From: Rhodoblastus sp963703385
Lineage (GTDB): Bacteria; Pseudomonadota; Alphaproteobacteria; Rhizobiales; Beijerinckiaceae
Reading direction: 5' to 3'
Assembly: GCA_963703385.1 (NCBI GenBank)
Contig: OY969816.1
Span: 1,240,001 to 1,304,000, forward strand
DNA length: 64,000 bases
Positions within the stretch are counted from its first letter, which is position 1, and each line of letters begins with the position of its first letter. Below the pieces are notes generated by a model. The model was not told the DNA's origin and did not search any database. It saw only the letters and a list, made by a program, of their open reading frames with translations. The position numbers and the translations under genes are program-made. Positions 43,672-51,416 of this stretch are shown piece after piece.

Positions 43672-44403
43672 ATGACCAGCAATGTGACGATTTCAGCGGC
43701 CGCCGCCGCCGGGCTCCTGTCGTTCCTGAGCCCCTGCGTCCTGCCGCTGGTGCCGCCCTATCTCACCTTCATCGCCGGCACGGGGCTGGAGGAGATGGTC
43801 GAGGGCGGCGAAAGGCGGGCGCGGCGCGACACCCTTATCGCGGCGGTCCTGTTCGTTCTCGGCTTTTCCACGGTTTTCGTCATTCTGGGCGCCACGGCCT
43901 CGGCGGTGGGGCAGACCGTGCGCGCCCATCTGCCCCTGCTCTCCGCGCTCGCCGGCCTGGTCATCATCGCCATGGGCCTGCACTTTCTCGGCGTTTTCCG
44001 CCTGAGCCTGCTCTATCGCGAGAAAAGGATGAGCGTGGAGAAGCCGGTCGGGGTCTGGGGCGCCTATGTCATGGGGCTCGCCTTCGCGTTTGGCTGGACG
44101 CCCTGCATCGGGCCGATCCTCGCCGCCATTCTGGCGGTGGCGTCCTCGGAGGAATCGGTCGGGCAGGGCGCGGTGCTGCTCGCGGCCTATTCCCTGGGTC
44201 TCGGTATGCCGTTCCTGCTCGCGGCTTTGGCGATGGAGCCCTTCATTCATTTCCTGCGCCGGTTCAAGGCGCATTTCGGCAAGGTCGAGCGCGCCGTCGG
44301 CGTGCTGCTGGTCCTGACGGGCGTGCTGTTTCTCACCGGCGGTCTGCAAAACGTGAGCTTCTGGCTGTTGCAGACCTTCCCGGGGCTGGCGAAGCTGGGG
44401 TGA
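43672..44403 (+). CDS. ccdA: CcdA-family cytochrome c biogenesis/thiol transporter
   Basis: A 243-residue protein with six hydrophobic spans. The first holds LLSFLSPCVLPLVPPYLTF and the fourth FGWTPCIGPILAAIL, the two membrane cysteines of CcdA/DsbD-type thiol carriers. It moves reducing equivalents from cytoplasmic thioredoxin to the periplasm, for heme attachment to c-type cytochromes or copper-site reduction. It could serve the cytochrome c and NosZ of this genome, but the gene is far from the nos cluster. It stands as a single gene. Confidence 0.9.
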   Translation: MTSNVTISAAAAAGLLSFLSPCVLPLVPPYLTFIAGTGLEEMVEGGERRARRDTLIAAVLFVLGFSTVFVILGATASAVGQTVRAHLPLLSALAGLVIIAMGLHFLGVFRLSLLYREKRMSVEKPVGVWGAYVMGLAFAFGWTPCIGPILAAILAVASSEESVGQGAVLLAAYSLGLGMPFLLAALAMEPFIHFLRRFKAHFGKVERAVGVLLVLTGVLFLTGGLQNVSFWLLQTFPGLAKLG

Positions 44404-44435
44404 AGGAACGAATGCATTCTCCCCCTGCCGGAAAA

Positions 44436-44494
44436 GGGCGTCCAAAAGGACGCCCGTCTCTCGACGGGCTATGGAGGGCGTCCAAAAGGCGCCC
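44436..44494 (+). repeat. Palindromic REP-like repeat, two copies
   Basis: The hairpin GGGCGTCC-AAAA-GGACGCCC (44436-44455) is followed 20 bases later by a close copy (44476-44494). The intervening CGTCTCTCGACGGGCTATG recurs in altered form at about 58851-58870. This points to a dispersed extragenic repeat family rather than a terminator, since no T-run follows. Confidence 0.7.
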
Positions 44495-44672
44495 GTCTTG
44501 CGATGAGCGATGCGGGGAGAGGAGTGGCAGACCCGCCCAGCTGACTTGTTCACCTGGAACGCATGGGCTGGTCATGGGGCCCATGCGCCGTTTGTCGGGC
44601 GAGGAAAGCAACCCGGATCGAGAGCCCGCATGTTGAACTCCGTGCGGCCGGAGCCTTCCTGGCCGCAAGCCG

Positions 44673-45083
44673 TCACTCGCCCGTCTTGTGGCGCGCGCGC
44701 CTGACGTGGCGGCTCCGCTTTGGTTCGCTTCCCGCATCGATGGTGATCGGCGCAACCGCCCCTTTGGCGGCCATCCTGGAAGCCAGTTTGGAAAGCGCCT
44801 GGTACGCCGCCGTGGTCGAGTGTTCGTCCGCCGCAGTCACGCCGCCCCAGCTTCCGCTGCAGGAGCGGCCGGGATAACAGGCGTCGCGAGGGTCGTAACG
44901 GCAGCCGCCGAAGAAACAGGGATTGGTCAATGCGCCGCCGAGAAAGGTCAGCGCGTATCCAACGCTTTGGGGTGGCGTCGGATTCGGTGGCCAAAAGCCG
45001 ACGTCTTGGCCATATGCATTCATCGGCGCGGCCGCGGCGCAGGCCAGAGCGGATGCGAAAACCAGGGCGTACAGGCGGGACAT
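44673..45083 (-). CDS. Secreted cysteine-containing protein of unknown function
   Basis: A 136-residue product with the signal peptide MSRLYALVFASALACAAAAP. The mature part contains a short cysteine-rich segment (NPCFFGGCRYDPRDACYPG and GRSCSG), which could form two disulfides, and a basic C-terminus. I do not recognise a family. It is a single gene between the CcdA and permease genes; the REP-like repeats lie just beyond its 3' end. Confidence 0.6.
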   Translation of the reverse strand: MSRLYALVFASALACAAAAPMNAYGQDVGFWPPNPTPPQSVGYALTFLGGALTNPCFFGGCRYDPRDACYPGRSCSGSWGGVTAADEHSTTAAYQALSKLASRMAAKGAVAPITIDAGSEPKRSRHVRRARHKTGE

Positions 45084-45285
45084 TGAGCGACTCCGTCAGG
45101 AACTCCGACCGTTTTGGGTTATAACGCTTTGCGCCGGGGAGGTCACGCGCGCCGCATCGACAAAGGCGCAAAAAACGACGGCCGTCCCAACGCGGCGAGC
45201 GATTTACCGGATCAGCGATGCGCCAACCGCCACCATGATAGCCGCCGCCCCCGCCAAAGAAAGCCGCCGTCGTTGCTTTGGCGGG

Positions 45286-46737
45286 CTAGCGTCCGGATGA
45301 TTCGCCGTTTCGCGCGTGGCGATGGCCGTAAGTGAGATAGAGCGCCATGCCGATGACCAGCCAGACCAGCAGCCGGACCCAGGTCTGCCAGGGCAGGCCG
45401 ACCATCAGCCCGAGGCAGGCGAGCACGCCGACGATGGGGAGAGCGGGCGAGCCTGGAACGCGGAAGGGGCGCGGCGCGTCCGGGCGCGCGCGCCGCAGAT
45501 AGATCACCGCCATGCAGACCAGGGCGAAAGCCGCCAGCGTGCCGATGCTGACCAGTTCGCCGAGCAGGTCGATGGGAAACAGCCCGGCGACGACGGCGAC
45601 GGCCAGCCCGATCACGGCCTGGCTGCCCGCCGGGGTGTGGAAGCGCGGATGGATGCGCGAGAAAAAGGCGGGCAGAAAGCCGTCTTTGGCCATTGCGTAC
45701 AGGATGCGGGCCTGGCCGAAAAGCAGGACCAGAATGACCGTGGTCAGGCCGGCGATGATCGCGAATTTGACGGCGATGGCCAGCCAGGGCAAGCCGATGA
45801 CGTCGATGACGGCGGAAATCGGATCGGGCCGATTGAGCGACTGGTAGGGAACCACGCCGGTCAGAACCGCCGCCACCCCGATATAAAGGACGGTGCAAAT
45901 GGTCAGCGAGGCGATCAGGCCGATCGGCACCGTGCGTTGCGGCTCATGCGCCTCCTGCGCCGCGGTCGAGACGGCGTCGAAACCGATATAGGCGAAAAAC
46001 ACCACCGCCGCGCCGCGCAGCACGCCGCTGAAGCCGAAATGGCCGAATTCGCCGGAATTCGGCGGAATGAAAGGCGTCCAATGGGCGGGAGAGACATGAA
46101 GACCGCCGGCGACGATGACGATCAGCACCACCGCCAGTTTGAAGCCGACCATGACATTGTTGACCCGCGCCGATTCCCGCGTCCCGATGATGAGCAGGCC
46201 GGTGATGATGGCGACAATCGCGGCGGCGGGAACGTTGACCAGCCCGACGACGCCGGCGACGCTGGTCGCGGCGCCGGGTGGGGAGGTGAATTGCGGCGGC
46301 AGACGCAGCCCGAGATTCGCCAGCAGGCTGACCAGATAGCCCGACCAGCCCACCGCGACGGTGGCGGCGGCCATGGCGTATTCCAGCACCAGATCCCAGC
46401 CGATCATCCAGGCGAAAATCTCGCCGAGCGCCGCATAGACATAGGAATAGGTGCTCCCCGAAACCGGGATCAAGGCCGCCAGTTCCGCATAGCACAGCGC
46501 GACCACGGCGCAGGCGAATCCGGAGAGCGCGAAAGACAGGACCACAGCGGGGCCGGCATAGCGCGCCGCCGCCGCCCCGGTGAGCACGAAAATCCCGACG
46601 CCGATGATCGCGCCGATGCCGAGCGCCGTCAGCGAAACCACGCCGAGGCTGCGGGTGAAGCCGACGCCGTGGGGCGCTCCGTCGCTCCAATCGCGCAGAT
46701 CCTCGATGGTCTTGCGCGTCAGAAAACTATGCGCCAT
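45286..46737 (-). CDS. APC-family amino-acid permease (cationic amino-acid transporter type)
   Basis: A 483-residue membrane protein with about twelve hydrophobic spans. The first has the APC substrate motif GIGAIIGVGIFVLTG, and later regions include SGSTYSYVYAALGEIFAWMIGWDLVLEYA and FFAYIGFDAVSTAAQEA, typical of the CAT/YfnA branch. It takes up amino acids with protons; which ones cannot be told. It is transcribed divergently from the GTPase operon. Confidence 0.9.
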   Translation of the reverse strand: MAHSFLTRKTIEDLRDWSDGAPHGVGFTRSLGVVSLTALGIGAIIGVGIFVLTGAAAARYAGPAVVLSFALSGFACAVVALCYAELAALIPVSGSTYSYVYAALGEIFAWMIGWDLVLEYAMAAATVAVGWSGYLVSLLANLGLRLPPQFTSPPGAATSVAGVVGLVNVPAAAIVAIITGLLIIGTRESARVNNVMVGFKLAVVLIVIVAGGLHVSPAHWTPFIPPNSGEFGHFGFSGVLRGAAVVFFAYIGFDAVSTAAQEAHEPQRTVPIGLIASLTICTVLYIGVAAVLTGVVPYQSLNRPDPISAVIDVIGLPWLAIAVKFAIIAGLTTVILVLLFGQARILYAMAKDGFLPAFFSRIHPRFHTPAGSQAVIGLAVAVVAGLFPIDLLGELVSIGTLAAFALVCMAVIYLRRARPDAPRPFRVPGSPALPIVGVLACLGLMVGLPWQTWVRLLVWLVIGMALYLTYGHRHARNGESSGR

Positions 46738-47054
46738 TCGCTCTTTTCCGGCTGGGAAACGAATTTGAGCCCGAATCCGTTGGGGCCAAAACGCCCGGAT
46801 TCGCCTCGCTATTCATGCTAAGCATGAGCGGCGCGTGCGGCAAGCGACTTCGGGCGCGGTCAACAATTCCAAAACCGGCTGCGCGCGTGCTCCCGCTCGA
46901 TGGCGACGCGCGACCCGGCGCCCTGGCGCGATGAAGAACGACGAAAAACTCGCGCCGCCGCCTCTTGCCGCGCCCTTTTCTTCGGCCTTAGAACAGAGCG
47001 GGGAGCCCGGATTCGGCAGAACGGGGGCGTTCAACGGGCTTGTCGGAGGCGGCG
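46738..47054. promoter_or_regulatory. Divergent intergenic region, permease and GTPase operon
   Basis: About 317 bases between divergently transcribed genes. It should contain the promoters of both. Frames here (for example on the plus strand from 46835) show no domain. I see no repeat or operator that stands out. Confidence 0.45.
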
Positions 47055-47384
47055 ATGAAAAACAATTCCGGGAAAAGCGAGGCGGTCGAAAGCGCCGCAG
47101 CGGTCGAGGCCGATACCATCAATCAGGTGCGCGAGCTGCTGTTCGGCGCCGACAAGCGGGCGACCGACACGCGTTTCGGGCAGTTCGACGACAAGCTGGA
47201 AAGGCTGGCTGCGGATTTGCGCGCCGATCTCGCGGCCAAATTCGCCGATCTCGAAAAGCGGATCGAGACGCTCGCCCGCGATGTCGAACAGAAGCGGCTG
47301 ACCTCGGTCGACGACATCGGCGCGGCCATCGCCAATCTCGGCGCTGCGGTGCGCAACATGGGCGCCTCGGGAAAGGCGCGCTGA
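47055..47384 (+). CDS. Small coiled-coil protein of the GTPase operon
   Basis: A 109-residue, highly charged protein from an ATG at 47055 behind GGAGGCGG. After a Ser/Ala-rich start, it has TINQVRELLFGADKRATDTR and then a heptad-like coiled coil (LERLAADLRADLAAKFADLEKRIETLARD). The RELLFGADKRATDTRF segment resembles LLKQLLFRNEQSRIDALQ near the N-terminus of the next gene product, so the two may share an interaction motif. No enzyme motif is seen. It is 1 base from the next gene. Probably a cytosolic scaffold or adaptor. Confidence 0.72.
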   Translation: MKNNSGKSEAVESAAAVEADTINQVRELLFGADKRATDTRFGQFDDKLERLAADLRADLAAKFADLEKRIETLARDVEQKRLTSVDDIGAAIANLGAAVRNMGASGKAR

Positions 47385-47385
47385 A

Positions 47386-49086
47386 ATGGCGACGCCGGCG
47401 AAGCCGGAACCTGAGAGGGAAAAAGCGGCGCCCGGGAGCGGGGCAGGGTCGTCGGCGGAGCTCGGCCTGCTGAAACAGCTGCTGTTTCGCAACGAGCAGT
47501 CGCGGATCGACGCGCTTCAGGAGCGCACCGAGGCCTTGGCGGCCCGGCTCGGCGACAATGCGCGGCTGGAGGCGGCGACGGCGGAAATCCTTGCCGGCGC
47601 CCTGCGCCGCGCCGAAGTCGCGAGCCACCGCGAAATGTCGCAGGCTTTGGCGCCAATGGTGGTCGCCGCCATCCGCTCGGAAATCGCCAATTCGCGCGAC
47701 ATGATGGTGGAGGCGCTTTACCCGATCACCGGGCGCCTCGTCGCCGCCGCCGTCTCCAACGCCTTCCGCGCGCTGGTCGAGAATATCAACGCCCGGCTCG
47801 ACCGGCTCTTGTCCACCAGCCTGTGGCGGCTGCGTCTGCGCGCCCTGCTGACCGGGCGGCCGCTCGCCGAAATCCTGCTCGAAGCCGCGCAGCGCCCGCG
47901 CGTGCGCCGCATCCTGGCTGTGGAGCGCGACAGCGGCCGGCTGCTCGCGCATTGGCCCGCCGACAGCGCCGCGGATTCGCAGGATGAGATGATCGGCGGG
48001 ATGATCGCCGCGATCAGCCAGTTCGCGGCGGAAGCTTTTTCGCGCGAGCATGGCGAATTGCGCACGCTCGACATGGGCGCGAGCCGGCTGCTGCTGCGCG
48101 CCTCGGCGCGGCTCATCGTCGCCGCCGAGTTTTTGGGCGAGCCGCGCGCGGGCGACGAGGCGCGGATGGACGCGGCGCTGCTGTCGCTGGTTTCGAACGC
48201 GCCCGCCGAGCCGGACGCGGCGGCGCTGACGGCGGTCGCCGCCGATTTCGCAAAAACTTCGCCGGCCAGAGGCGGCAAGGCGGGCAAGCTGGCGCTCGCG
48301 GCTCTGGCGCTGCTGCTGACCGGCTGGGCGGCTTATCGGCCGGCGCGGAATTTTCTGTGGCAGCGGCGGCTCGACGCCGCTTTCGCCCAGGCGAAAGCGG
48401 CGCAGCCGGGCCTCGACGACTGGCCGCTGAAACTGACGCTGGAGTCCGCCGGTCGACGCGCGACGCTGATCGGGCTGGCGCCGCCCGAGGCCGATCTCGC
48501 GGCGCTCCAGCGCGCGATCGACGGCGCCGGAACGCCTTATCGGCTGGACATGCGCGTCGCGCGGGTCGCGACTGCGGCAAGCCTCGACGCCGCCGCGCCG
48601 CGCGACCAGACGCAGGCGGCGCTCGCCGCTCACGGCGCGCGCGCGGAGGCTCTTTCGGGCCGAGTCTCCCGCCTTGAATCCGCCGAGGCCGCGCGCAAAA
48701 CGGAGGCGGCGACGCCGGCGGCCCGCCTCGCGCGCCTCGCCGCCGCGACGACGATCTGGTTCGACGCCGGAACGGACTTCCTCGACCGGCAAAATGCGCA
48801 AGCGCAGATCGCCGTGCTCGCGCTCGCGATGAAGGAAAGCGGCGCAGCCCTTCGGGTTGTAGGCTATACCGACCGGCTGGGGTCGCACCGGCGCAACATG
48901 AAGCTTTCCCAGGCCCGCGCCGTCGCCACCGTCGCCGCACTCATTGCACAAGGCGTTGATTCCAGTAAACTTGTCTCCGTAGGCCGCGGCGACGAATCGC
49001 CCATTGCCGCCGAAAACGGGCCGGACAGCCGCCGCAACCGCCGGGTTGTCTTCGAGCTGATCCCGCAAGCGGAGCAAAAGAATTGA
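47386..49086 (+). CDS. Inner-membrane OmpA-domain protein with cytosolic Roadblock-like segment
   Basis: A 566-residue protein with no signal peptide. Residues 1-150 are helical/coiled-coil. Residues about 173-240 (RRILAVERDSGRLLAHWP, then LRTLDMGASRLLLRASARLIV) have the alternating strand-helix-strand pattern of Roadblock/LC7 or longin domains, known partners of small GTPases. One transmembrane helix follows at about 299-318 (LALAALALLLTGWAAY), then a BON-like stretch and a second coiled coil. The C-terminal domain (about 455-560) is OmpA-like, with TIWFDAGTDFL, VVGYTDRLGSHRRNMKLSQARA and SRRNRRVVFEL, and should bind peptidoglycan in the periplasm. So it links cytosol to cell wall. The downstream GTPase gene overlaps by 4 bases. 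Confidence 0.82.
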   Translation: MATPAKPEPEREKAAPGSGAGSSAELGLLKQLLFRNEQSRIDALQERTEALAARLGDNARLEAATAEILAGALRRAEVASHREMSQALAPMVVAAIRSEIANSRDMMVEALYPITGRLVAAAVSNAFRALVENINARLDRLLSTSLWRLRLRALLTGRPLAEILLEAAQRPRVRRILAVERDSGRLLAHWPADSAADSQDEMIGGMIAAISQFAAEAFSREHGELRTLDMGASRLLLRASARLIVAAEFLGEPRAGDEARMDAALLSLVSNAPAEPDAAALTAVAADFAKTSPARGGKAGKLALAALALLLTGWAAYRPARNFLWQRRLDAAFAQAKAAQPGLDDWPLKLTLESAGRRATLIGLAPPEADLAALQRAIDGAGTPYRLDMRVARVATAASLDAAAPRDQTQAALAAHGARAEALSGRVSRLESAEAARKTEAATPAARLARLAAATTIWFDAGTDFLDRQNAQAQIAVLALAMKESGAALRVVGYTDRLGSHRRNMKLSQARAVATVAALIAQGVDSSKLVSVGRGDESPIAAENGPDSRRNRRVVFELIPQAEQKN

Positions 49087-49589
49087 AATTTTCCGCGAAA
49101 GTCATGCTGATGGGCGATATCGGCGTCGGGAAGTCGTCGCTCGCCAAGCGGCTGATGTTCAACAAATTCGACGTTGATTACAAGACCACGATCGGGGTGG
49201 ACATCCTGACCCATCAGCTGACCTTGAGCGCCGAAGCCGGGCCGGCGACCGCGAACCTGCTGCTGTGGGACACCGACGGCGATTTCGGCCAGCATATTTT
49301 CGAATCGGTCTATCTCTCCGGCGCATCCGGCGCCGTGGTGGTGGCCGACGCCTCGCGCCCGTCCACCATCGAAAAGATGTTCGATCTTGCCGCCGATTTT
49401 CTGGAGCGGCTGCCTGGCCGGTCGGTGCGGGCGGTGGTCAACAAGACCGATATCGTCGTTCCCGACCTCACGAAATTCGACCGCCGCGGCCTTCCGTCCG
49501 AACATGTGATGCTTTCGAGCGCCAAAACCGGCGCGGGCGTGACGGCGGCCTTCGACGCCGTCGCCATGGATATTTACCGGCGGCTGTGA
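49083..49589 (+). CDS. Rab/Ras-like small GTPase
   Basis: A 168-residue Ras-superfamily GTPase. G1 is GDIGVGKS (11-18), switch I has YKTTIGVD (33-40, with the Mg-binding Thr), G3 is WDTDGDFG (62-69), G4 is NKTD (120-123) and G5 is SSAKT (145-149). It resembles eukaryotic Rab proteins more than Era/Der-type bacterial GTPases. In G3 the usual WDTAGQ is changed to WDTDGD, so the catalytic Gln is absent; a partner may be needed for hydrolysis. There is no C-terminal cysteine for lipid attachment. It starts at a TTG inside the stop of the OmpA-like gene, so the two are coupled. Likely a membrane-recruited switch; the process is unknown. Confidence 0.9.
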   Translation: MKFSAKVMLMGDIGVGKSSLAKRLMFNKFDVDYKTTIGVDILTHQLTLSAEAGPATANLLLWDTDGDFGQHIFESVYLSGASGAVVVADASRPSTIEKMFDLAADFLERLPGRSVRAVVNKTDIVVPDLTKFDRRGLPSEHVMLSSAKTGAGVTAAFDAVAMDIYRRL

Positions 49590-49590
49590 A

Positions 49591-49660
49591 TTTTCTCCGC
49601 GCGCGCTGGCCTTCGCGGTCTTTCCTCCGCGCGCGAAGGCAAGACCGCGCGCGGAGAAAA
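49591..49660. terminator. Large inverted repeat after GTPase operon
   Basis: Outer arms TTTTCTCCGCGCG (49591-49603) and CGCGCGGAGAAAA (49648-49660), with inner arms CGCGGTCTT (49614-49622) and AAGACCGCG (49641-49649). The symmetrical T/A ends make it a plausible bidirectional terminator between the GTPase operon and the MFS gene. Confidence 0.7.
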
Positions 49661-49781
49661 GACGGAAAAGCAAAAGGGCCTCACGCAAATATTCGTTGAT
49701 CTGGTTCCGTTCGCAGCCATCGAACGAGGACAGCTGCAGATTTGTGACCCTTTCTGGCGCGACCGGGACCGGGACGAGGCT

Positions 49782-51257
49782 TCACGTCTTTTCCGGCGCC
49801 GCGGCCGGCGTCCTGAGCCCGGCGGTCGCGGCAAAGGCGGCGACAACGGCAAACGCGCCGACCATGACGAAGCCGCCTGTGGCAGCCCGCAGCACGTCGC
49901 CGGGCGAAACGCCGAGGCTGCCGTCCGCGACGCCTGTCACCGCCTCCAGCCGCCACGAGAGCATGGCGGCGCCGGCCGCCACGCCGACGCTGGTGCCAAA
50001 AACGCGCGTCAGGCTCAGCATGGCCGCCGCCTGGCTGGAAAGGGTCGCGGGCGCCGCGCTCACGGTCGCATTGTTGTTCGGAGCGATAAGCAGACCGAGC
50101 CCCGCGCCGAACAGGGCAAGCCCCGCCATGACGCCCATCAGGTCCGAAACGGCGCCTTCCACACCCAATTTCATGACCAATGTCAGAACGGCCAGGGCGC
50201 AGAGCGCGATCGCCGTTCCGAACAGCATCGTCCCCCGCTGGCCGAGCCGGGCGACCGCCTGTCCCGAGAAGAAAGCGGTCAGGCCGAGCCCGGCCGGCAC
50301 GAGGGCGAGGTGGAATCCCGCGATCGTGTGGGTTTGGTGAAAGCCGCGAACGAGGCTGAACGACATCAGGAACAGGATGCTGTAGAGCATCGCATAGCAA
50401 AGGATCACCGCAATGATCCCGCCGGTGAAGGCGGGGCGCGCGAAAAGGTCCAGGTCGACCAGCGGCGGCGCGAAGCGCAACTCGCGCTGGACGAATAAAG
50501 ACAGAAGGATCGCCGCGGCGGCGACGACCGAAACGAAGGGGATCGAGGCAGGCCCCCAGGTGTCGATCTCGCTGAGCGCGGCGACGAGCGAGATCAGGGC
50601 GGGCGTCAGCAGGAGCGCGCCGCGCCAGTCGAAGCGCTTGTCGGCGTCGAGATCGGTCGAGACCGGAAAGACCAGATAGCCCGCGACCGCGCCGATGATC
50701 CCAAGCGGCACATTGGCCCAGAAGATCCAGCGCCAGCCGAGAGTGTCGAGCAAGACGCCGCCAAAGGCAGGCCCGACGCCGGCCCCGATCGCCTGGGCCG
50801 CGGCGAACAGGCCCATGGCCTGGCCGCGCTGCTTGGGCGTCGTCGCCCTGACCAGGATGGCGACGCTGTTGGCGCCCAGCATGGCGCCACCCACGCCCTG
50901 AAGCACGCGGAACGCCACCAGCATCGGGAAATTCGAGGCCAGGCCGCATAAAGCCGAGGCGCCGGTGAAGAGAACGAAGCCGGCGATATAGAGCAGCTTG
51001 CGCCCCTTGATCGCGGCGAGCCGCCCAAAGATCGGAAGGACAGAGGCGAAGGCGATCAGATAGGCGGTCGCGATCCAGCTCACGTCGCCGATGCGCGCAT
51101 GGAAAACGCGCTCGAATTCCGGCATGGCGATCTGCACGATGCTCGCATCGAGCTGGCCCATGAAGGCGCCGATGCAGGTCGTCGCGACGACGATCCAGGA
51201 ATAGGAATTCCGTCGTGTCAAATAAGGCGCTGGCGCCGGCTCGTGGCTGATCAACAT
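49782..51257 (-). CDS. MFS multidrug transporter, 14-span DHA2 family
   Basis: A 491-residue membrane protein with about 14 hydrophobic spans. The start of the fold, TTCIGAFMGQLDASIVQIAMP, is the DHA2-family signature; the MFS loop motif is GRLAAIKGRKLLY, and the antiporter motif C region is AIGAGVGPAFGGVLLD. It expels drugs or other compounds with proton entry. The start MLISHEPAP at 51257 is chosen; the frame is open further upstream to 52454 but that is antisense to rnr. It converges with the GTPase operon. Confidence 0.9.
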   Translation of the reverse strand: MLISHEPAPAPYLTRRNSYSWIVVATTCIGAFMGQLDASIVQIAMPEFERVFHARIGDVSWIATAYLIAFASVLPIFGRLAAIKGRKLLYIAGFVLFTGASALCGLASNFPMLVAFRVLQGVGGAMLGANSVAILVRATTPKQRGQAMGLFAAAQAIGAGVGPAFGGVLLDTLGWRWIFWANVPLGIIGAVAGYLVFPVSTDLDADKRFDWRGALLLTPALISLVAALSEIDTWGPASIPFVSVVAAAAILLSLFVQRELRFAPPLVDLDLFARPAFTGGIIAVILCYAMLYSILFLMSFSLVRGFHQTHTIAGFHLALVPAGLGLTAFFSGQAVARLGQRGTMLFGTAIALCALAVLTLVMKLGVEGAVSDLMGVMAGLALFGAGLGLLIAPNNNATVSAAPATLSSQAAAMLSLTRVFGTSVGVAAGAAMLSWRLEAVTGVADGSLGVSPGDVLRAATGGFVMVGAFAVVAAFAATAGLRTPAAAPEKT

Positions 51258-51416
51258 CGCGCATGCCCCCCGCCGCGTTTTCCCGATTTCAAACTCTGGA
51301 CGCTCGGGACGCAAGCCTCGAACCGGGTCATCGTGACGAATGGTCGAAGGCCGCCCTGGAAAAGGAGCGGCGATTCCCCTGATGACGCCGGGCGAGCGAA
51401 TGCCTATGTTGCGGAC

